A DNA stretch of 64,000 bases from Kineosporia aurantiaca JCM 3230. Lineage in GTDB: Bacteria; Actinomycetota; Actinomycetes; Actinomycetales; Kineosporiaceae. Shown piece after piece: positions 16,787 to 25,313 of the stretch. Each line of letters opens with the position of its first letter. Within the stretch, counting starts at the first letter, position 1. A program made the position numbers and the translations under genes. The stretch is from contig JODP01000017.1 of the NCBI GenBank assembly GCA_000719025.1, positions 1 through 64,000 on the forward strand, given 5' to 3'. The notes beneath the pieces are model-generated. The model was given only the letters and a program-made list of their open reading frames with translations. It made no database searches and was not told the DNA's origin.

Positions 16787-17735
16787 GGCGGGCGACCAGC
16801 AGGTTCGGGTCCTTCTGGGTGGAGTAGGCGGCGCTCGGCACGTAGATCGTGGTGCCGCGCACGGCCACCGAGGTCGGGTTGGACAGGCCGTCCTTCTCGG
16901 TCAGCACGGTCTTGTGCTTTCCGGCCCCGCTGACCAGCACGACCTTGTTCTCCGGGTTCAGGGTGGCCAGGAACTGGCTCCCCTGTCCGGTGAACTCGAA
17001 GTCGTCGATGCCGGCCAGGTTCTTCGCCACGGTGCGGAAAGTGCCTGCGCGGGAACCGGTCAGCGGGGAGCTCAGCACCGTGCCCCGGTCCAGGTTGGAC
17101 ACGTACAGCTTCTGGTCACGGATCTTGGCGCCGTTGACCCCGAAGAACCCGGTCGAGGTCAGCGCCGCGCCGGAGCTGAAGACGGTCACCTTGCCGGTCT
17201 TTTCACCCCGGGTCGGGACCGAGCGCACCGTGCCGAGGGCGGAGTCGGTCACGTAGAGCACGCCGGTCCTGCGGTTCATCACCAGGCCGTTGGGCAGGCC
17301 CCGGTCGGGCAGGTCGGCGATCTTGCGGGGTTTCCCGCCCTCGGTGAACTTCCAGATCCCGGTCTCGGTGCTGCCGGTGGCGTAGGCGACGTAGAACGTC
17401 CTCCCGTCCCGGACCAGGCCGGTGGCCAGCGGGAAGCCGAGCAGCGGGGTCTTGGCCCCGGAATCCGCGGGGGCTGGGAGGGTGGCCAGGACGTGCACCT
17501 TGCCGGTCCGGCTGACCCGCGCGACCTGATGGCTGCCGGCCAGGGTGACGTCGACGCTGCCGTTGCGGTCGAGCACCACGTTCTCCGGCATCTGACCGGT
17601 TTTGAGGTCGAAGTGCACCTGGATGTGCGCGTCGGAGACCGGCGCCGTCGAGGCCTGGGCGGAGGTGGCCACGGCGCCGGATCCGAGGACGGCGGCGGCG
17701 AGGGCGGAAGTGGCGATAACGCGGCTGAAAGACAT
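16776..17735 (-). CDS. Exported ScyD/ScyE- or SMP-30-like beta-propeller protein
   Basis: The 319 residues begin with a classical signal peptide (IATSALAAAVLGSGAVATSA, cleavage near AQAS). The mature part shows repeated propeller blades, each with a G-x-x-Y/F-V-x-x-x-x pattern (TFYVAYATG, VLYVTDSALG, KLYVSNLDRG, TIYVPSAAYS). This matches the ScyD/ScyE family of secreted NHL/SMP-30-like propellers. Enzymatic function is unproven. It overlaps the deaminase gene by 11 bases at the 3' end. Confidence 0.75.
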   Translation of the reverse strand: MSFSRVIATSALAAAVLGSGAVATSAQASTAPVSDAHIQVHFDLKTGQMPENVVLDRNGSVDVTLAGSHQVARVSRTGKVHVLATLPAPADSGAKTPLLGFPLATGLVRDGRTFYVAYATGSTETGIWKFTEGGKPRKIADLPDRGLPNGLVMNRRTGVLYVTDSALGTVRSVPTRGEKTGKVTVFSSGAALTSTGFFGVNGAKIRDQKLYVSNLDRGTVLSSPLTGSRAGTFRTVAKNLAGIDDFEFTGQGSQFLATLNPENKVVLVSGAGKHKTVLTEKDGLSNPTSVAVRGTTIYVPSAAYSTQKDPNLLVARLTR

Positions 17736-17783
17736 GACCTAAGACTGCATTCCAGCCTTCAGAACGGGCCAGACCGCGATGTG

Positions 17784-17803
17784 CCTACCCCTGCCAGGGT
17801 AGG
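17784..17803. terminator. Short hairpin between two minus-strand genes
   Basis: CCTACCC (17784-17790) and GGGTAGG (17797-17803) form a perfect 7-bp stem with a 6-base loop directly downstream of the DUF899 stop codon on the minus strand. The absence of a U-run makes the call moderate. It could equally be an operator for the propeller gene. Confidence 0.45.
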
Positions 17804-18445
17804 TCAGCCGTAGGTCGGGTGCTGCGGCCAGCCGGCGGGGGAGTCCTCCCAGTCTTCCTGGCGGCCGAAGGCGGTCAGGTCGAGGATGCTGTTGAGGTAG
17901 ACCAGCCGGTCCACGCCGCGCTGACCGGTGGAGTAGGTCAGGAAGACCCGGCCGCCGTCCCGCAGGAAGCAGCAGAACTGGAAGCCGCCCCCGGCGCCGA
18001 TGTCGTCCGCGAACGTGGTGCCCCGGGACGAGTGGAACGGCATCGTCCAGCCCTTACGGGCCTTGCCTTCCTCGATCTGGGCCAGCGGCATGTTCGAGAT
18101 CGTGGCCCAGCTGATGCCCCGGTCGGCCAGCGTGACCAGGCTGTTGGGCGGCACCGAGTCGGTGAACTGGCTGCAGCCGGGGCAGAGGTGGTCCGGTCCG
18201 GCGTCCATGAACTGGTAGACCACCAGTTGGTCGCGACCCAGGAACAGGTCGACCAGGCGCTTCGGGCCCTCGGTGGTGGCGAACTCGTAGTCGTCGCCCA
18301 GCTCGCGCATCGGCAGGCGCCTTCGCTGCGCGGCCAGGGCGTCCTGCGCCCGGGTGAGCTCCTTCTCGGCGGTGAGCAGGCGGGCGCGGGCCTGCTCCCA
18401 CTCCTGCGCGGAAACGATCTCGGGCCGTGCGGTGCCGGTCTCCAT
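17804..18445 (-). CDS. DUF899 family thioredoxin-like protein
   Basis: The 213-residue sequence matches the DUF899 pattern: an N-terminal helix (EWEQARARLLTAEKELTRAQ), LPMRELGDDYEF, LVDLFLGRDQLVVYQFM, then the Cys pair CPGC followed by SQFTDSVP. A thioredoxin-like fold is known for the family, and the CPGC pair could be redox active. Members are cytosolic and often found near transport or stress genes. ATG 18445 is used. It is divergent from the reductase gene at 18505. Confidence 0.85.
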   Translation of the reverse strand: METGTARPEIVSAQEWEQARARLLTAEKELTRAQDALAAQRRRLPMRELGDDYEFATTEGPKRLVDLFLGRDQLVVYQFMDAGPDHLCPGCSQFTDSVPPNSLVTLADRGISWATISNMPLAQIEEGKARKGWTMPFHSSRGTTFADDIGAGGGFQFCCFLRDGGRVFLTYSTGQRGVDRLVYLNSILDLTAFGRQEDWEDSPAGWPQHPTYG

Positions 18446-18504
18446 GACCGTCCAGTCTGCCGGAAGATCCCCGGGTACGGGCGGGGATCGCTAGCCTGTT
18501 CGCC

Positions 18505-19077
18505 ATGCGTACCCTGATCAGCACCGCCTTCGTCTCTCTGGACGGCGTCGTCGAAGGGCCCGGCGGCGAGCCCGGTTACCGCAACTCCGGCTGGACCTTC
18601 AAGGACATCGAGTTCGTCCCCGAGGCGTACGCGATCAAGGGCAGCGAGCAGCAGGAGGCCGGCGCCCTGCTGATGGGCCGGGTGAGTTACCAGGCCTTCG
18701 CCCCGGTCTGGCCGGCGATGACCGAGTTCGCCGAGTACAACGCCCTGCCCAAGTACGTCGTCTCGACCACGCTGACCGAGGGCGACCTGGTGCCGGACTG
18801 GGGCGAGACCAGCATCCTGCGCTCGCTGGACGAGGTCGCGGCGCTGAAGCAGACCGAGGGCGGCCCGATCTCGATGCACGGCAGCGCCGCCCTGAACCAC
18901 GCCCTCTCCGACGCCGGCCTGATCGACCGCTATCACCTGCTGGTCTTCCCGCTGCTGCTGGGCGCGGGCAAGCGACTGTTCAGCGACACGGACAAGGACG
19001 CGCAGAAGCTGAAGCTGGTGGAGCACGAGACCTACTCCAACGGCATCCAGAAGAACATCTTCGACGTCGTCCGGTAG
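18505..19077 (+). CDS. Dihydrofolate reductase / RibD C-terminal family protein
   Basis: The 190-residue protein starts MRTLISTAFVSLDGVVEGPG, typical of the RibD_C/DHFR-like family, and includes LLMGRVSYQAF, KYVVSTTL, ISMHGSAAL and the substrate-side FPLLLGAGKRLF. These proteins share the DHFR fold and bind NADPH, but most are not true folate reductases. The start codon lies 60 bases from the divergent DUF899 gene. Its substrate is unknown. Confidence 0.85.
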   Translation: MRTLISTAFVSLDGVVEGPGGEPGYRNSGWTFKDIEFVPEAYAIKGSEQQEAGALLMGRVSYQAFAPVWPAMTEFAEYNALPKYVVSTTLTEGDLVPDWGETSILRSLDEVAALKQTEGGPISMHGSAALNHALSDAGLIDRYHLLVFPLLLGAGKRLFSDTDKDAQKLKLVEHETYSNGIQKNIFDVVR

Positions 19078-19080
19078 CCC

Positions 19081-20100
19081 TCAGGCGCGCAGGACCGGGG
19101 CCACCTCCTGGGCGTAGCGGGCGATGCTCTCCTCGACCACCCCGCGGGGCAGGCCGCCCCAGTCGGCCAGGGCGATGATCCGGTCGGCACCCAGCTTTTC
19201 CGTCAGGGTCAGGGCCTTCTCGGTCACCTCGTCGGTGCTGCCGATCATCAGCACCCCGGTCGGGGACAGCCCGGCGAGGTAGGCCGGGCGCTCGACCACG
19301 AACCCGGAGCAGCCCGGGCGTTTCGGCTCGAGGAAGCGCCGGTAGTTCGGATAGGCCTGCTCGGCGGCCCGGTGCTCACCGGTGACCAGCAGGTGCGTGG
19401 CCAGACCGACCTTGAGCACGGACGGGTCGTGCCCGGCGGCGGCCCCGGCGGCCCGGTAGAGCTGCACGGCCGGTACCGCTCGGTCGATCGTGCCGCCGAT
19501 CAGGCCGATCATCAGCGGCAGGCCGAGCCGCCCGGCGCGCTCCAGGCTGGCCGGTGAGCCACCCACCCCGAGCCAGACCGGCAGCCTCTCCTGCTGCGGC
19601 CGCGGCATCACTGCGGAGTCCTGGATCGGCGGCCGGTGCCGGCCCCGCCAGGACAGGCGGGGTTCTTCCCGCAGCCGCAGCAGCAGGTCGAGCTTCTCCT
19701 CGAACGCCTGGTCGTAGTCGGCCAGATCGATGCCGAACAGGCCGAACGGCTCGACGTAGGCGCTGCGCCCGACCACGATCTCGGCCCGGCCCCGGCTGAG
19801 CAGGTCCAGGGTGGCGAAGTCCTCGTGCACCCGCACCGGGTCCAGCGCGGTCAGCACGGTGGTGGCGCTGGCCAGCCGGATCCGCTCGGTCGCCTGGGCC
19901 ACCGCGGCGAGCACGACGGCGGGGGAGGAGACCGCGAAGTCGCCCCCGTGGTGCTCGCCGAGCCCGAAGACGTCCAGGCCGAGCTCATCGGCGAGCCGGG
20001 CGTACCGGACGATGTCGCGGGTCCGCCGCCCCGCGTCCACCGCCTCGCCCAGATCACCGGGGTTGGTCAGATCGCTCAGCGAGGCAATCCCTACGTCCAT
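19081..20100 (-). CDS. LLM-class flavin-dependent oxidoreductase
   Basis: The 339-residue enzyme shows luciferase-like monooxygenase features: MDVGIASLSD at the start, FGLGEHHGGDFAVSSP, the nitrile/FMN-site VLTALDPVRVHEDFATLDLL, and RAEIVVGRSAY. FMNH2 is probably supplied by a separate reductase. GGAGG followed by 8 bases supports the ATG at 20100; ATG 20106 lies on top of that site. It is divergent from a TetR gene, with operator-like dyads between. Confidence 0.88.
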   Translation of the reverse strand: MDVGIASLSDLTNPGDLGEAVDAGRRTRDIVRYARLADELGLDVFGLGEHHGGDFAVSSPAVVLAAVAQATERIRLASATTVLTALDPVRVHEDFATLDLLSRGRAEIVVGRSAYVEPFGLFGIDLADYDQAFEEKLDLLLRLREEPRLSWRGRHRPPIQDSAVMPRPQQERLPVWLGVGGSPASLERAGRLGLPLMIGLIGGTIDRAVPAVQLYRAAGAAAGHDPSVLKVGLATHLLVTGEHRAAEQAYPNYRRFLEPKRPGCSGFVVERPAYLAGLSPTGVLMIGSTDEVTEKALTLTEKLGADRIIALADWGGLPRGVVEESIARYAQEVAPVLRA

Positions 20101-20119
20101 TCTCATTCCCTCCCTCATC

Positions 20120-20170
20120 TGGAGCAGTCGCTCCACTTGATGGCAAGGGTAACTGGAGCACCCAATCCAG
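20120..20170. promoter_or_regulatory. Operator-like dyads between LLM oxidoreductase and TetR gene
   Basis: TGGAGC-AGTC-GCTCCA (20120-20135) is a perfect dyad. A second one, CTGGA-GCACCCAA-TCCAG (20153-20170), shares the CTGGAGCA half. The two lie 33 bp apart, three helical turns, upstream of both divergent genes. They are the likely sites for the adjacent TetR protein. Confidence 0.55.
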
Positions 20171-20191
20171 ATATTCCGGTAGGCTGCCGGT

Positions 20192-20815
20192 GTGCAGGCC
20201 GGACGAAGGGCGGACGCGGTCCGCAACCGGGAACGCGTGGTCGACGCCGCGGCCCGGGCATTCGCCGAGGTGGGGCTGGACGTCTCGATGAACGAGGTGG
20301 CCCGGCGGGCGGGCGTGGGGATCGCCACCACGCTGCGCAACTTCCCCACCCGGGACGAGCTGGTCGCCACCGTGTTCATCGACCGGATGCGCCGATACGC
20401 CGACGTCACCGAGGCGGCCGCCGCGCTCCCGGATGCCTGGGAAGGGTTCCGGCAGTGCCTGCTGGACGTCTGCGAACTCCAGGCCGGCGACCGGGGTTTC
20501 AGTCAGGTCCTGGTCGGGTCGTTCCCCACCGTCGAGGATTTCGAGGCCGAGCGCAGCCGGGCCTACCGCAGCTTCAGCGCCCTGGTCCGCCGGGCCCAGG
20601 CCGAGGGAAGGCTGCGCGCCGACTTCGTCCCGAGTGATCTACCGGTGCTGCTGATGGCCAATGCGGGCATCATCGCCCGCACTATCGATCAGGGCCCGCA
20701 GGCCTGGCGCCGGCACGTCGGGTACTTCCTGCAGGCGTTGTCGGCCGAGCACACCGAACTGCTTCCCCCGCCGATGTCTTCGCGCAAGCTGTTCCTGGCG
20801 ATGACCCAGCCCTGA
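20192..20815 (+). CDS. TetR family regulator
   Basis: The 207-residue product has the TetR DNA-binding domain: RERVVDAAARAFAEVGLDVS, then MNEVARRAGVGIATTLRNFP and TRDELV. The C-terminal SBP/TetR_C part contains VLLMANAGIIARTI. GTG 20192 is the only sensible start. It is divergent from the flavin oxidoreductase and probably controls it through the dyads at 20120-20170. Confidence 0.88.
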   Translation: MQAGRRADAVRNRERVVDAAARAFAEVGLDVSMNEVARRAGVGIATTLRNFPTRDELVATVFIDRMRRYADVTEAAAALPDAWEGFRQCLLDVCELQAGDRGFSQVLVGSFPTVEDFEAERSRAYRSFSALVRRAQAEGRLRADFVPSDLPVLLMANAGIIARTIDQGPQAWRRHVGYFLQALSAEHTELLPPPMSSRKLFLAMTQP

Positions 20816-20818
20816 ATC

Positions 20819-21412
20819 TCAGGTGGGTGCCGAGAACATTGGCAGAAGCACCTCGTCGACGACCGCGATCACCTCGGCCTCGGTGACCTTCCCGGCCATC
20901 CAGGACTCGATCAGGAGCAGCCGCGGCCCGACCCCGACGGTTCGCGGGGTAACCCGTGAGGCCTCGGCCTCGCCGCGGGTAACGGCCTCGCCGAGCACGG
21001 CCAGCAGCACCTCCTGGGCCGGGCGGATGACCAGGTCCTGAATCCTGCGCAGCAGCTCGGGGTGCTGGTTGCGCTGCGCGAGCAGCGGGCGCAGGGCCCG
21101 GCCGAGGGGCGTGTCCAGGGTCTCGGCGAAGCCGGTGAACAGGGTGATCAGGTCATCCCGGAGGTGCCCGGTGCCCGGTGCCGGCGGATGCCCGCCGAAT
21201 CCGGTGACCGGGTCGGTCAGGGCGGCCAGGACCAGCTCCTCGGGTCCCGTCCACCGGCGGTAGAGCGCAGCCTTTCCGGTGCCGGCGGCCGCGGCGATCC
21301 GGTCGAACGACAACTCGGCGAAGCTGGTCCGCTCCAGTTCCGCCAGCGTGGCCCGATAGATGGCTTCGATCAGGGCCGGGCCGCGGCGTCGGGTTGCCGG
21401 TTGGGGGCTCAC
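20819..21412 (-). CDS. TetR family regulator
   Basis: The 197-residue protein has a TetR helix-turn-helix (LSFDRIAAAAGTGKAALYRR, then WTGPEELVLAAL) and a C-terminal domain like the AcrR/TetR_C_11 group. It converges on the previous TetR gene with 3 bases between them and is divergent from the amidohydrolase gene. A perfect inverted repeat in the 62-bp gap is its probable operator. Confidence 0.88.
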   Translation of the reverse strand: MSPQPATRRRGPALIEAIYRATLAELERTSFAELSFDRIAAAAGTGKAALYRRWTGPEELVLAALTDPVTGFGGHPPAPGTGHLRDDLITLFTGFAETLDTPLGRALRPLLAQRNQHPELLRRIQDLVIRPAQEVLLAVLGEAVTRGEAEASRVTPRTVGVGPRLLLIESWMAGKVTEAEVIAVVDEVLLPMFSAPT

Positions 21413-21436
21413 GGCTCCATGATGGCGGCCTGGCCC

Positions 21437-21460
21437 TTAGTGAACAAATCTGTTCACTAA
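21437..21460. promoter_or_regulatory. TetR operator (perfect 10-bp inverted repeat)
   Basis: TTAGTGAACA (21437-21446) and TGTTCACTAA (21451-21460) are exact inverted repeats around AATC. The site lies between the divergent TetR and amidohydrolase genes and abuts the latter's ribosome-binding site (GAGGAGG, 21463-21469). Repression could therefore block both transcription units. Confidence 0.8.
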
Positions 21461-21474
21461 ACGAGGAGGCGTTC

Positions 21475-22848
21475 ATGAACATCACCGACGTAAGCGTGGT
21501 CGATCCCCGCGACGGTTCGATCACTGCCCATCAGAACCTCCGGATCACCAAGGACGGACGCATTGAGCACGTCGGTGCCTCGGCGGAACCGGATGTGGGG
21601 GAGCCGGTGGTGGAAGGGCGAGGGCGTTTCGCCGTACCCGGATACGTCGACCTCCACGCGCATCCGCTCAATCTCGGCGATCCGACCGCCGAACTGGGGC
21701 TGATGCTGGCCTTTGGGATCACCGGGTACCGGCAGATGAGCGGCACCACCGCGTTGCTGCGCAACCGGCCTGCGGCAACCCCCGAAAGGCCTGCCCTGCT
21801 CGGTCTTCCCGGAGCCGTGCTGACCCCGATCAACGCCGGGCGAGCCGAGACGGCGGTGGCGGAGGTCCGGCGCCAGGCGGCCGACGGCGCGGACTTCATC
21901 AAGGCCGCGCTGATCACCCCCGAGGTGTACTTCGCGGTCCAGGCCGAGGCGGACCGGCTGGGCCTGCCGGTCGTCGGCCACCTACCCGGTGGGATCGACG
22001 TGCGGGCGGCCCGCTTCCGGTCGATCGAGCACATCGGCCCCGGGTTCGGCGTCCTGGCCGGGTGTTCCTGTCACGAGGACGACCTGCGGGCCGGGGCGGT
22101 GAGGAGCCCGATCAAGGCACCGCCCTTCCCGATCCCGTTCGCCGACCGGCTGGCCGGTTTCCTGCTCGGCCGGATCGTGCGGAACCCGGCCCAGCTGACC
22201 AGCCCGGCCGGGCTGCGGGCCACCCGCGACGCGATCGACAGCTTCGACGAGGCGAAGGCCCGCGAGCTGGCCCGGCACTTCGCGGCCCAGGGAATCTGGA
22301 ACTGCCCCACGCTGATCCGGATCAAGAGTCAGGAACTCTGCGATACGGGCGATTTCGCGGCCGATCCGAACCTGAAATACGTCACGGCCCGGGAACGCCG
22401 GCAATGGGCTGCGGCGGCCCGGGCCTTCGCCAAGAAGTTCGACGCCGAGGCGCACGACATCTTTGCCGAGCAGTTCGCCCTGCAACTGCGCCTGGTGCGG
22501 ATCCTGGACGAGGAGGGCGCGCCTCTGCTGGCCGGGACCGATGCGGTCGGGGCGGCCTGGGTGATTGCCGGCTCTTCGTTGCACGAGGAGTTCGACCTGT
22601 TGGCCGAGGCCGGGCTGACCCCGCTGCGGATCCTGCAGACCACGACCAGCGACGCCGCGCGGTTCCTGGGCCGGGACGACCGGGCCGGCACGATCGAGGC
22701 CGGCAAGGAGGCCGACCTGGTGCTGCTCGACGCCGACCCGACCGCGGCGGTGGGCAACCTGCACACGGTAAGCGGGGTGGTCCGCGCCGGCCGGTTCTTC
22801 GACACCGGATCGCTGGCCGCGCTCAAGGAGCGGGCGACCGGCCGCTGA
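21475..22848 (+). CDS. Amidohydrolase family protein
   Basis: The 457-residue enzyme has the metal-dependent hydrolase core: DLHAHPLN (two metal His), the bridging-Lys segment DFIKAAL, VVGHLPGG and SIEHIGPG (metal His), and LLAGTDAVG (metal Asp). An N-terminal and C-terminal beta-sandwich encloses the barrel, ending with GTIEAGKEADLVLLDADP. It resembles imidazolonepropionase- and prolidase-like amidohydrolases. GAGGAGG with 5-base spacing marks ATG 21475. The regulator is probably the divergent TetR. The natural substrate is unknown. Confidence 0.88.
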   Translation: MNITDVSVVDPRDGSITAHQNLRITKDGRIEHVGASAEPDVGEPVVEGRGRFAVPGYVDLHAHPLNLGDPTAELGLMLAFGITGYRQMSGTTALLRNRPAATPERPALLGLPGAVLTPINAGRAETAVAEVRRQAADGADFIKAALITPEVYFAVQAEADRLGLPVVGHLPGGIDVRAARFRSIEHIGPGFGVLAGCSCHEDDLRAGAVRSPIKAPPFPIPFADRLAGFLLGRIVRNPAQLTSPAGLRATRDAIDSFDEAKARELARHFAAQGIWNCPTLIRIKSQELCDTGDFAADPNLKYVTARERRQWAAAARAFAKKFDAEAHDIFAEQFALQLRLVRILDEEGAPLLAGTDAVGAAWVIAGSSLHEEFDLLAEAGLTPLRILQTTTSDAARFLGRDDRAGTIEAGKEADLVLLDADPTAAVGNLHTVSGVVRAGRFFDTGSLAALKERATGR

Positions 22849-22908
22849 AACGGCTTTCCGTAGTCAGGTGAATGCTCTCCGTCAACCGGCTCCCGCCCTC
22901 AGAGGCCA

Positions 22909-22941
22909 CCGATTGCATGATCGGCGATCGGCTCCTAACGT
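22909..22941 (+). promoter_or_regulatory. Promoter with dyad upstream of epimerase-like gene
   Basis: TTGCAT (22913-22918) and TAACGT (22936-22941), 17 bases apart, make a plausible promoter. CCGAT (22909-22913) and ATCGG (22920-22924) form a dyad across the -35 box. The start codon is at 23008. Confidence 0.4.
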
Positions 22942-23007
22942 CAGGGCAGCGCCGGTAAACCGAGCGCTCCGCGCGTCGCCGGGGCGGCGCATCCAGGAGG
23001 TTCGGCC

Positions 23008-23910
23008 ATGCACGTCTTCGTCACTGGGGCCTCGGGCCAGATCGCCTCCGGCGTCATCCCCGACCTGATCTCCGCCGGCCACACCGTGCTCGGCCTGGCC
23101 CGCTCGGACCACTCGGCCGACGCGGTCCGGTCGCTGGGCGCCGAGGTGCTGCGCGGCGATCTGCACGACCTGGACCGGCTGAGCGCCGGCGCGCTGTCCG
23201 CCGACGGCGTCATTCATCTGGGGTTCCCGGACGCGGAGCGCCGCGAGGGCGATCTGGCCGGGGCGGTGGCCACCGATCTGCACGCGATCGAGGCCCTGGG
23301 GTCGGCCCTGAAGGGGACGGGAAAACCCTTCATCGGCACCAACGACACCGCCGGCCTGGTCCTGGCCGGCCACTCCGGAGAGCTCACTGAGCAGGACGGC
23401 CGGCCCGGCGGCCCGCGCATCGACGCCGAGAACACCCTGCTCGGGTTCGCCGAGCACGAGGTCCGGGCGGCCGTGGTCCGGCTGCCCCCGGTGGTGCACG
23501 GGCGCGGTCGCTACGGATTCGCATCGGGCCTGATCGGGATCGCCCGGGCCCGGGGAACCTCCGGTTTCGTCGAGGACGGGAACAACCGCTGGCCCGCGGC
23601 CGAACTCCGGGACGTCGGGTTGCTCTACCGCCTCGCCCTGGAGTCCGCGCCGGCCGGAGCCCGGCTGCACGCGGTCGCCGAGGAGGGCATCACGCTGCGG
23701 GACATCGCCACCGCGATCGGGGAGCAGACCGATGTGCCGGTCGCGGCCGTCCCGGCGTCGGAGGTACCCGGCCACTTCGGTTTCCTGAGCGCCTTCATCG
23801 GCCTCGACAACCCCACCGCGAGCCGGATCACCCGGGAGGTCCTGGGCTGGAACCCGGCCCACCTCGGACTGCTCGAGGATCTCGGCCGGATGCGCAGTTT
23901 CGGGGTCTGA
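23008..23910 (+). CDS. NAD-dependent epimerase/dehydratase-type SDR
   Basis: The 300-residue protein is an extended/atypical SDR with the N-terminal motif VFVTGASGQIASGV and an Asp-rich RGDLHDLDRL. It resembles the group annotated as NAD-dependent epimerases of unknown substrate, with IGTNDTAGLV where a classical enzyme has a Ser/Thr site. No YxxxK is obvious, so catalysis is uncertain. ATG 23008 follows a GGAGG (CATCCAGGAGGTTCGGCC). It converges on the Rrf2 gene. Confidence 0.82.
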   Translation: MHVFVTGASGQIASGVIPDLISAGHTVLGLARSDHSADAVRSLGAEVLRGDLHDLDRLSAGALSADGVIHLGFPDAERREGDLAGAVATDLHAIEALGSALKGTGKPFIGTNDTAGLVLAGHSGELTEQDGRPGGPRIDAENTLLGFAEHEVRAAVVRLPPVVHGRGRYGFASGLIGIARARGTSGFVEDGNNRWPAAELRDVGLLYRLALESAPAGARLHAVAEEGITLRDIATAIGEQTDVPVAAVPASEVPGHFGFLSAFIGLDNPTASRITREVLGWNPAHLGLLEDLGRMRSFGV

Positions 23911-23920
23911 TCCCGCCCCA

Positions 23921-23959
23921 CCGTCAGACCAACCCGTCAGACCAACTCGTCAGACCCCC
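23921..23959. repeat. 13-bp tandem repeat (CCGTCAGACCAAC)3
   Basis: Two exact units and one diverged unit lie between the convergent epimerase-like and Rrf2 genes. The third unit reaches into the Rrf2 stop codon and last codons, so expansion of this repeat may have reset the protein's C-terminus. Confidence 0.75.
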
Positions 23960-24378
23960 GCGACGTCCCCGCTGAGGACGTCCGCGATGCTGAACCGGCC
24001 CAGGTGCGCGGCCAGGGCGCCGGCCAGGCCCTGGTCGAGGAGCGTCAGGCTCTGTTGCACGCCGCGCCCCACGGCACAGGTCGGGTTGGGCCCGTGCATG
24101 CCCAGAACCGGGTCGTCGCCCTGCAGCAGTGACCAGACCCGGCCCAGGTTGATGGATTCCGGGGCCGCAGCCAGCTCCCAGCCGCCGTGCACGCCCGGGT
24201 GGGAGCGCACGAAGCCGGCCTCACGCAGCGGGCCCATCACCCGCCGCACGTAGACCGCGTTCACCCGGGTGGACTCCGAGAGCTCGGCCGAGCTCACCGG
24301 CGGGCCGTCGGTGCGGCCGGACAAATAGGTCAGAACGTGTACCGCCACGGCGAACTGGGTGTTGGTGGAACGGGCCAT
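23950..24378 (-). CDS. Rrf2 family regulator (YwnA-like)
   Basis: The 142-residue protein has the Rrf2 winged helix: NTQFAVAVHVLTYLS, SSAELSESTRVNAVYVRRVM, and VRSHPGVHGGWELA. Only one Cys (NPTCAVG) is present in the region where iron-sulfur Rrf2 sensors have three, so it is probably a YwnA-type member without a cluster. ATG 24378 (MARSTNTQ) is preferred over the upstream ATG 24405, which lies within the operator region. It is divergent from the NAD(P)H-binding protein gene. Confidence 0.85.
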   Translation of the reverse strand: MARSTNTQFAVAVHVLTYLSGRTDGPPVSSAELSESTRVNAVYVRRVMGPLREAGFVRSHPGVHGGWELAAAPESINLGRVWSLLQGDDPVLGMHGPNPTCAVGRGVQQSLTLLDQGLAGALAAHLGRFSIADVLSGDVAGV

Positions 24379-24395
24379 GGGGCCATCTTGCCATT

Positions 24396-24440
24396 CCGTA
24401 ATCATGATGGCTACGGTTAAACCGTAATCACCATGGCTAC
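24396..24440. promoter_or_regulatory. Paired Rrf2-type operators
   Basis: CCGTAATCATGATGGCTAC (24396-24414) and CCGTAATCACCATGGCTAC (24422-24440) are imperfect dyads (GTA...TAC) repeated 26 bp apart. An exact palindrome, ACGGTTAAACCGT (24412-24424), joins them. This layout between divergent genes suggests cooperative binding by the Rrf2 protein. Confidence 0.65.
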
Positions 24441-24455
24441 AGATGGGGAACCAGG

Positions 24456-25313
24456 ATGACGATCGCGATCACCGGCGCTTCGGGGGTCTTCGGGCGGGCG
24501 GCTGCCGAACACCTGCTGGACCGGGTCGACCCGGGCGAGGTGGTGCTGATCACCCGGCGCCCGGAGGCCCTGGCCGATCTGGCCGACCGTGGGGCCGACG
24601 TCCGCCGGGCCGGCTTCTCTGTGCCGGAGACCCTCGACCCGGCCTTCCGGGGAGTGCACCGGCTCCTGCTGATCTCGATGGACACCATCGGAGCCCGGTT
24701 GGAACAGCACCGCGCCGCCGTCGCTGCGGCCGCTCGGCAGGCCGTGCGGCATGTCGTCTACACCTCGGTCCCCGAACCGGTCCCGGGCAACCCGGCGCTG
24801 GTGGTCCCCGATCATGCGGGCACCGAGCAGGCCCTGGCGCAGAGCCCGATGACGGCGACGATGATGCGCAACAACCTTTACGCCCACCTCCAGCTGGCCG
24901 CCCTCGAGCAGGCCGCGGCCACGGGGGAACTGGTCACGAATGCCGGTTCCGGGGGCGCTGCCTATGTCACGCGCGACGACTGCGCGGCGGCGGCCGCCGA
25001 GGTGCTCATCCGCGAAAGCTACGAGGACGCCGTCTACGACGTCACCGGGCCGCGCGCCTACACCGCCGATGATCTGGCCCGGATGGCCGGCGCTCGGGCC
25101 GGGCGAACGATCGAGGTGGTGTCGGTGGACGACGAGTCCTTCGCCGCCGGTCTGCGGTCGGCGGGCCTGCCCGAACCGGTCGCCGAACTGATCACCCGGT
25201 TCGGGGCCGCGACCCGCGAGGGGTACCTGGCTTCCGTCACCTCGGCGGTGCCGGACCTGACCGGGCGCGCGGCAACCCCTTTGGAGGCTCTTCTGGCCGG
25301 GAGCCCGGTGTGA
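24456..25313 (+). CDS. NmrA-type NAD(P)H-binding protein (QorB-like)
   Basis: The 285-residue protein has the Rossmann motif ITGASGVFGRAAA (residues 5-17) and follows the QOR2/NmrA-like pattern: LLLISMDTIGARLEQHRAAV, VYTSVPEP, MMRNNLYAHL. These bind NADPH and act as quinone reductases or redox sensors. The divergent Rrf2/YwnA regulator is a frequent partner of such genes, which fits electrophile or quinone stress. Its last 4 bases overlap the MFS gene, so the two form an operon. Confidence 0.85.
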   Translation: MTIAITGASGVFGRAAAEHLLDRVDPGEVVLITRRPEALADLADRGADVRRAGFSVPETLDPAFRGVHRLLLISMDTIGARLEQHRAAVAAAARQAVRHVVYTSVPEPVPGNPALVVPDHAGTEQALAQSPMTATMMRNNLYAHLQLAALEQAAATGELVTNAGSGGAAYVTRDDCAAAAAEVLIRESYEDAVYDVTGPRAYTADDLARMAGARAGRTIEVVSVDDESFAAGLRSAGLPEPVAELITRFGAATREGYLASVTSAVPDLTGRAATPLEALLAGSPV

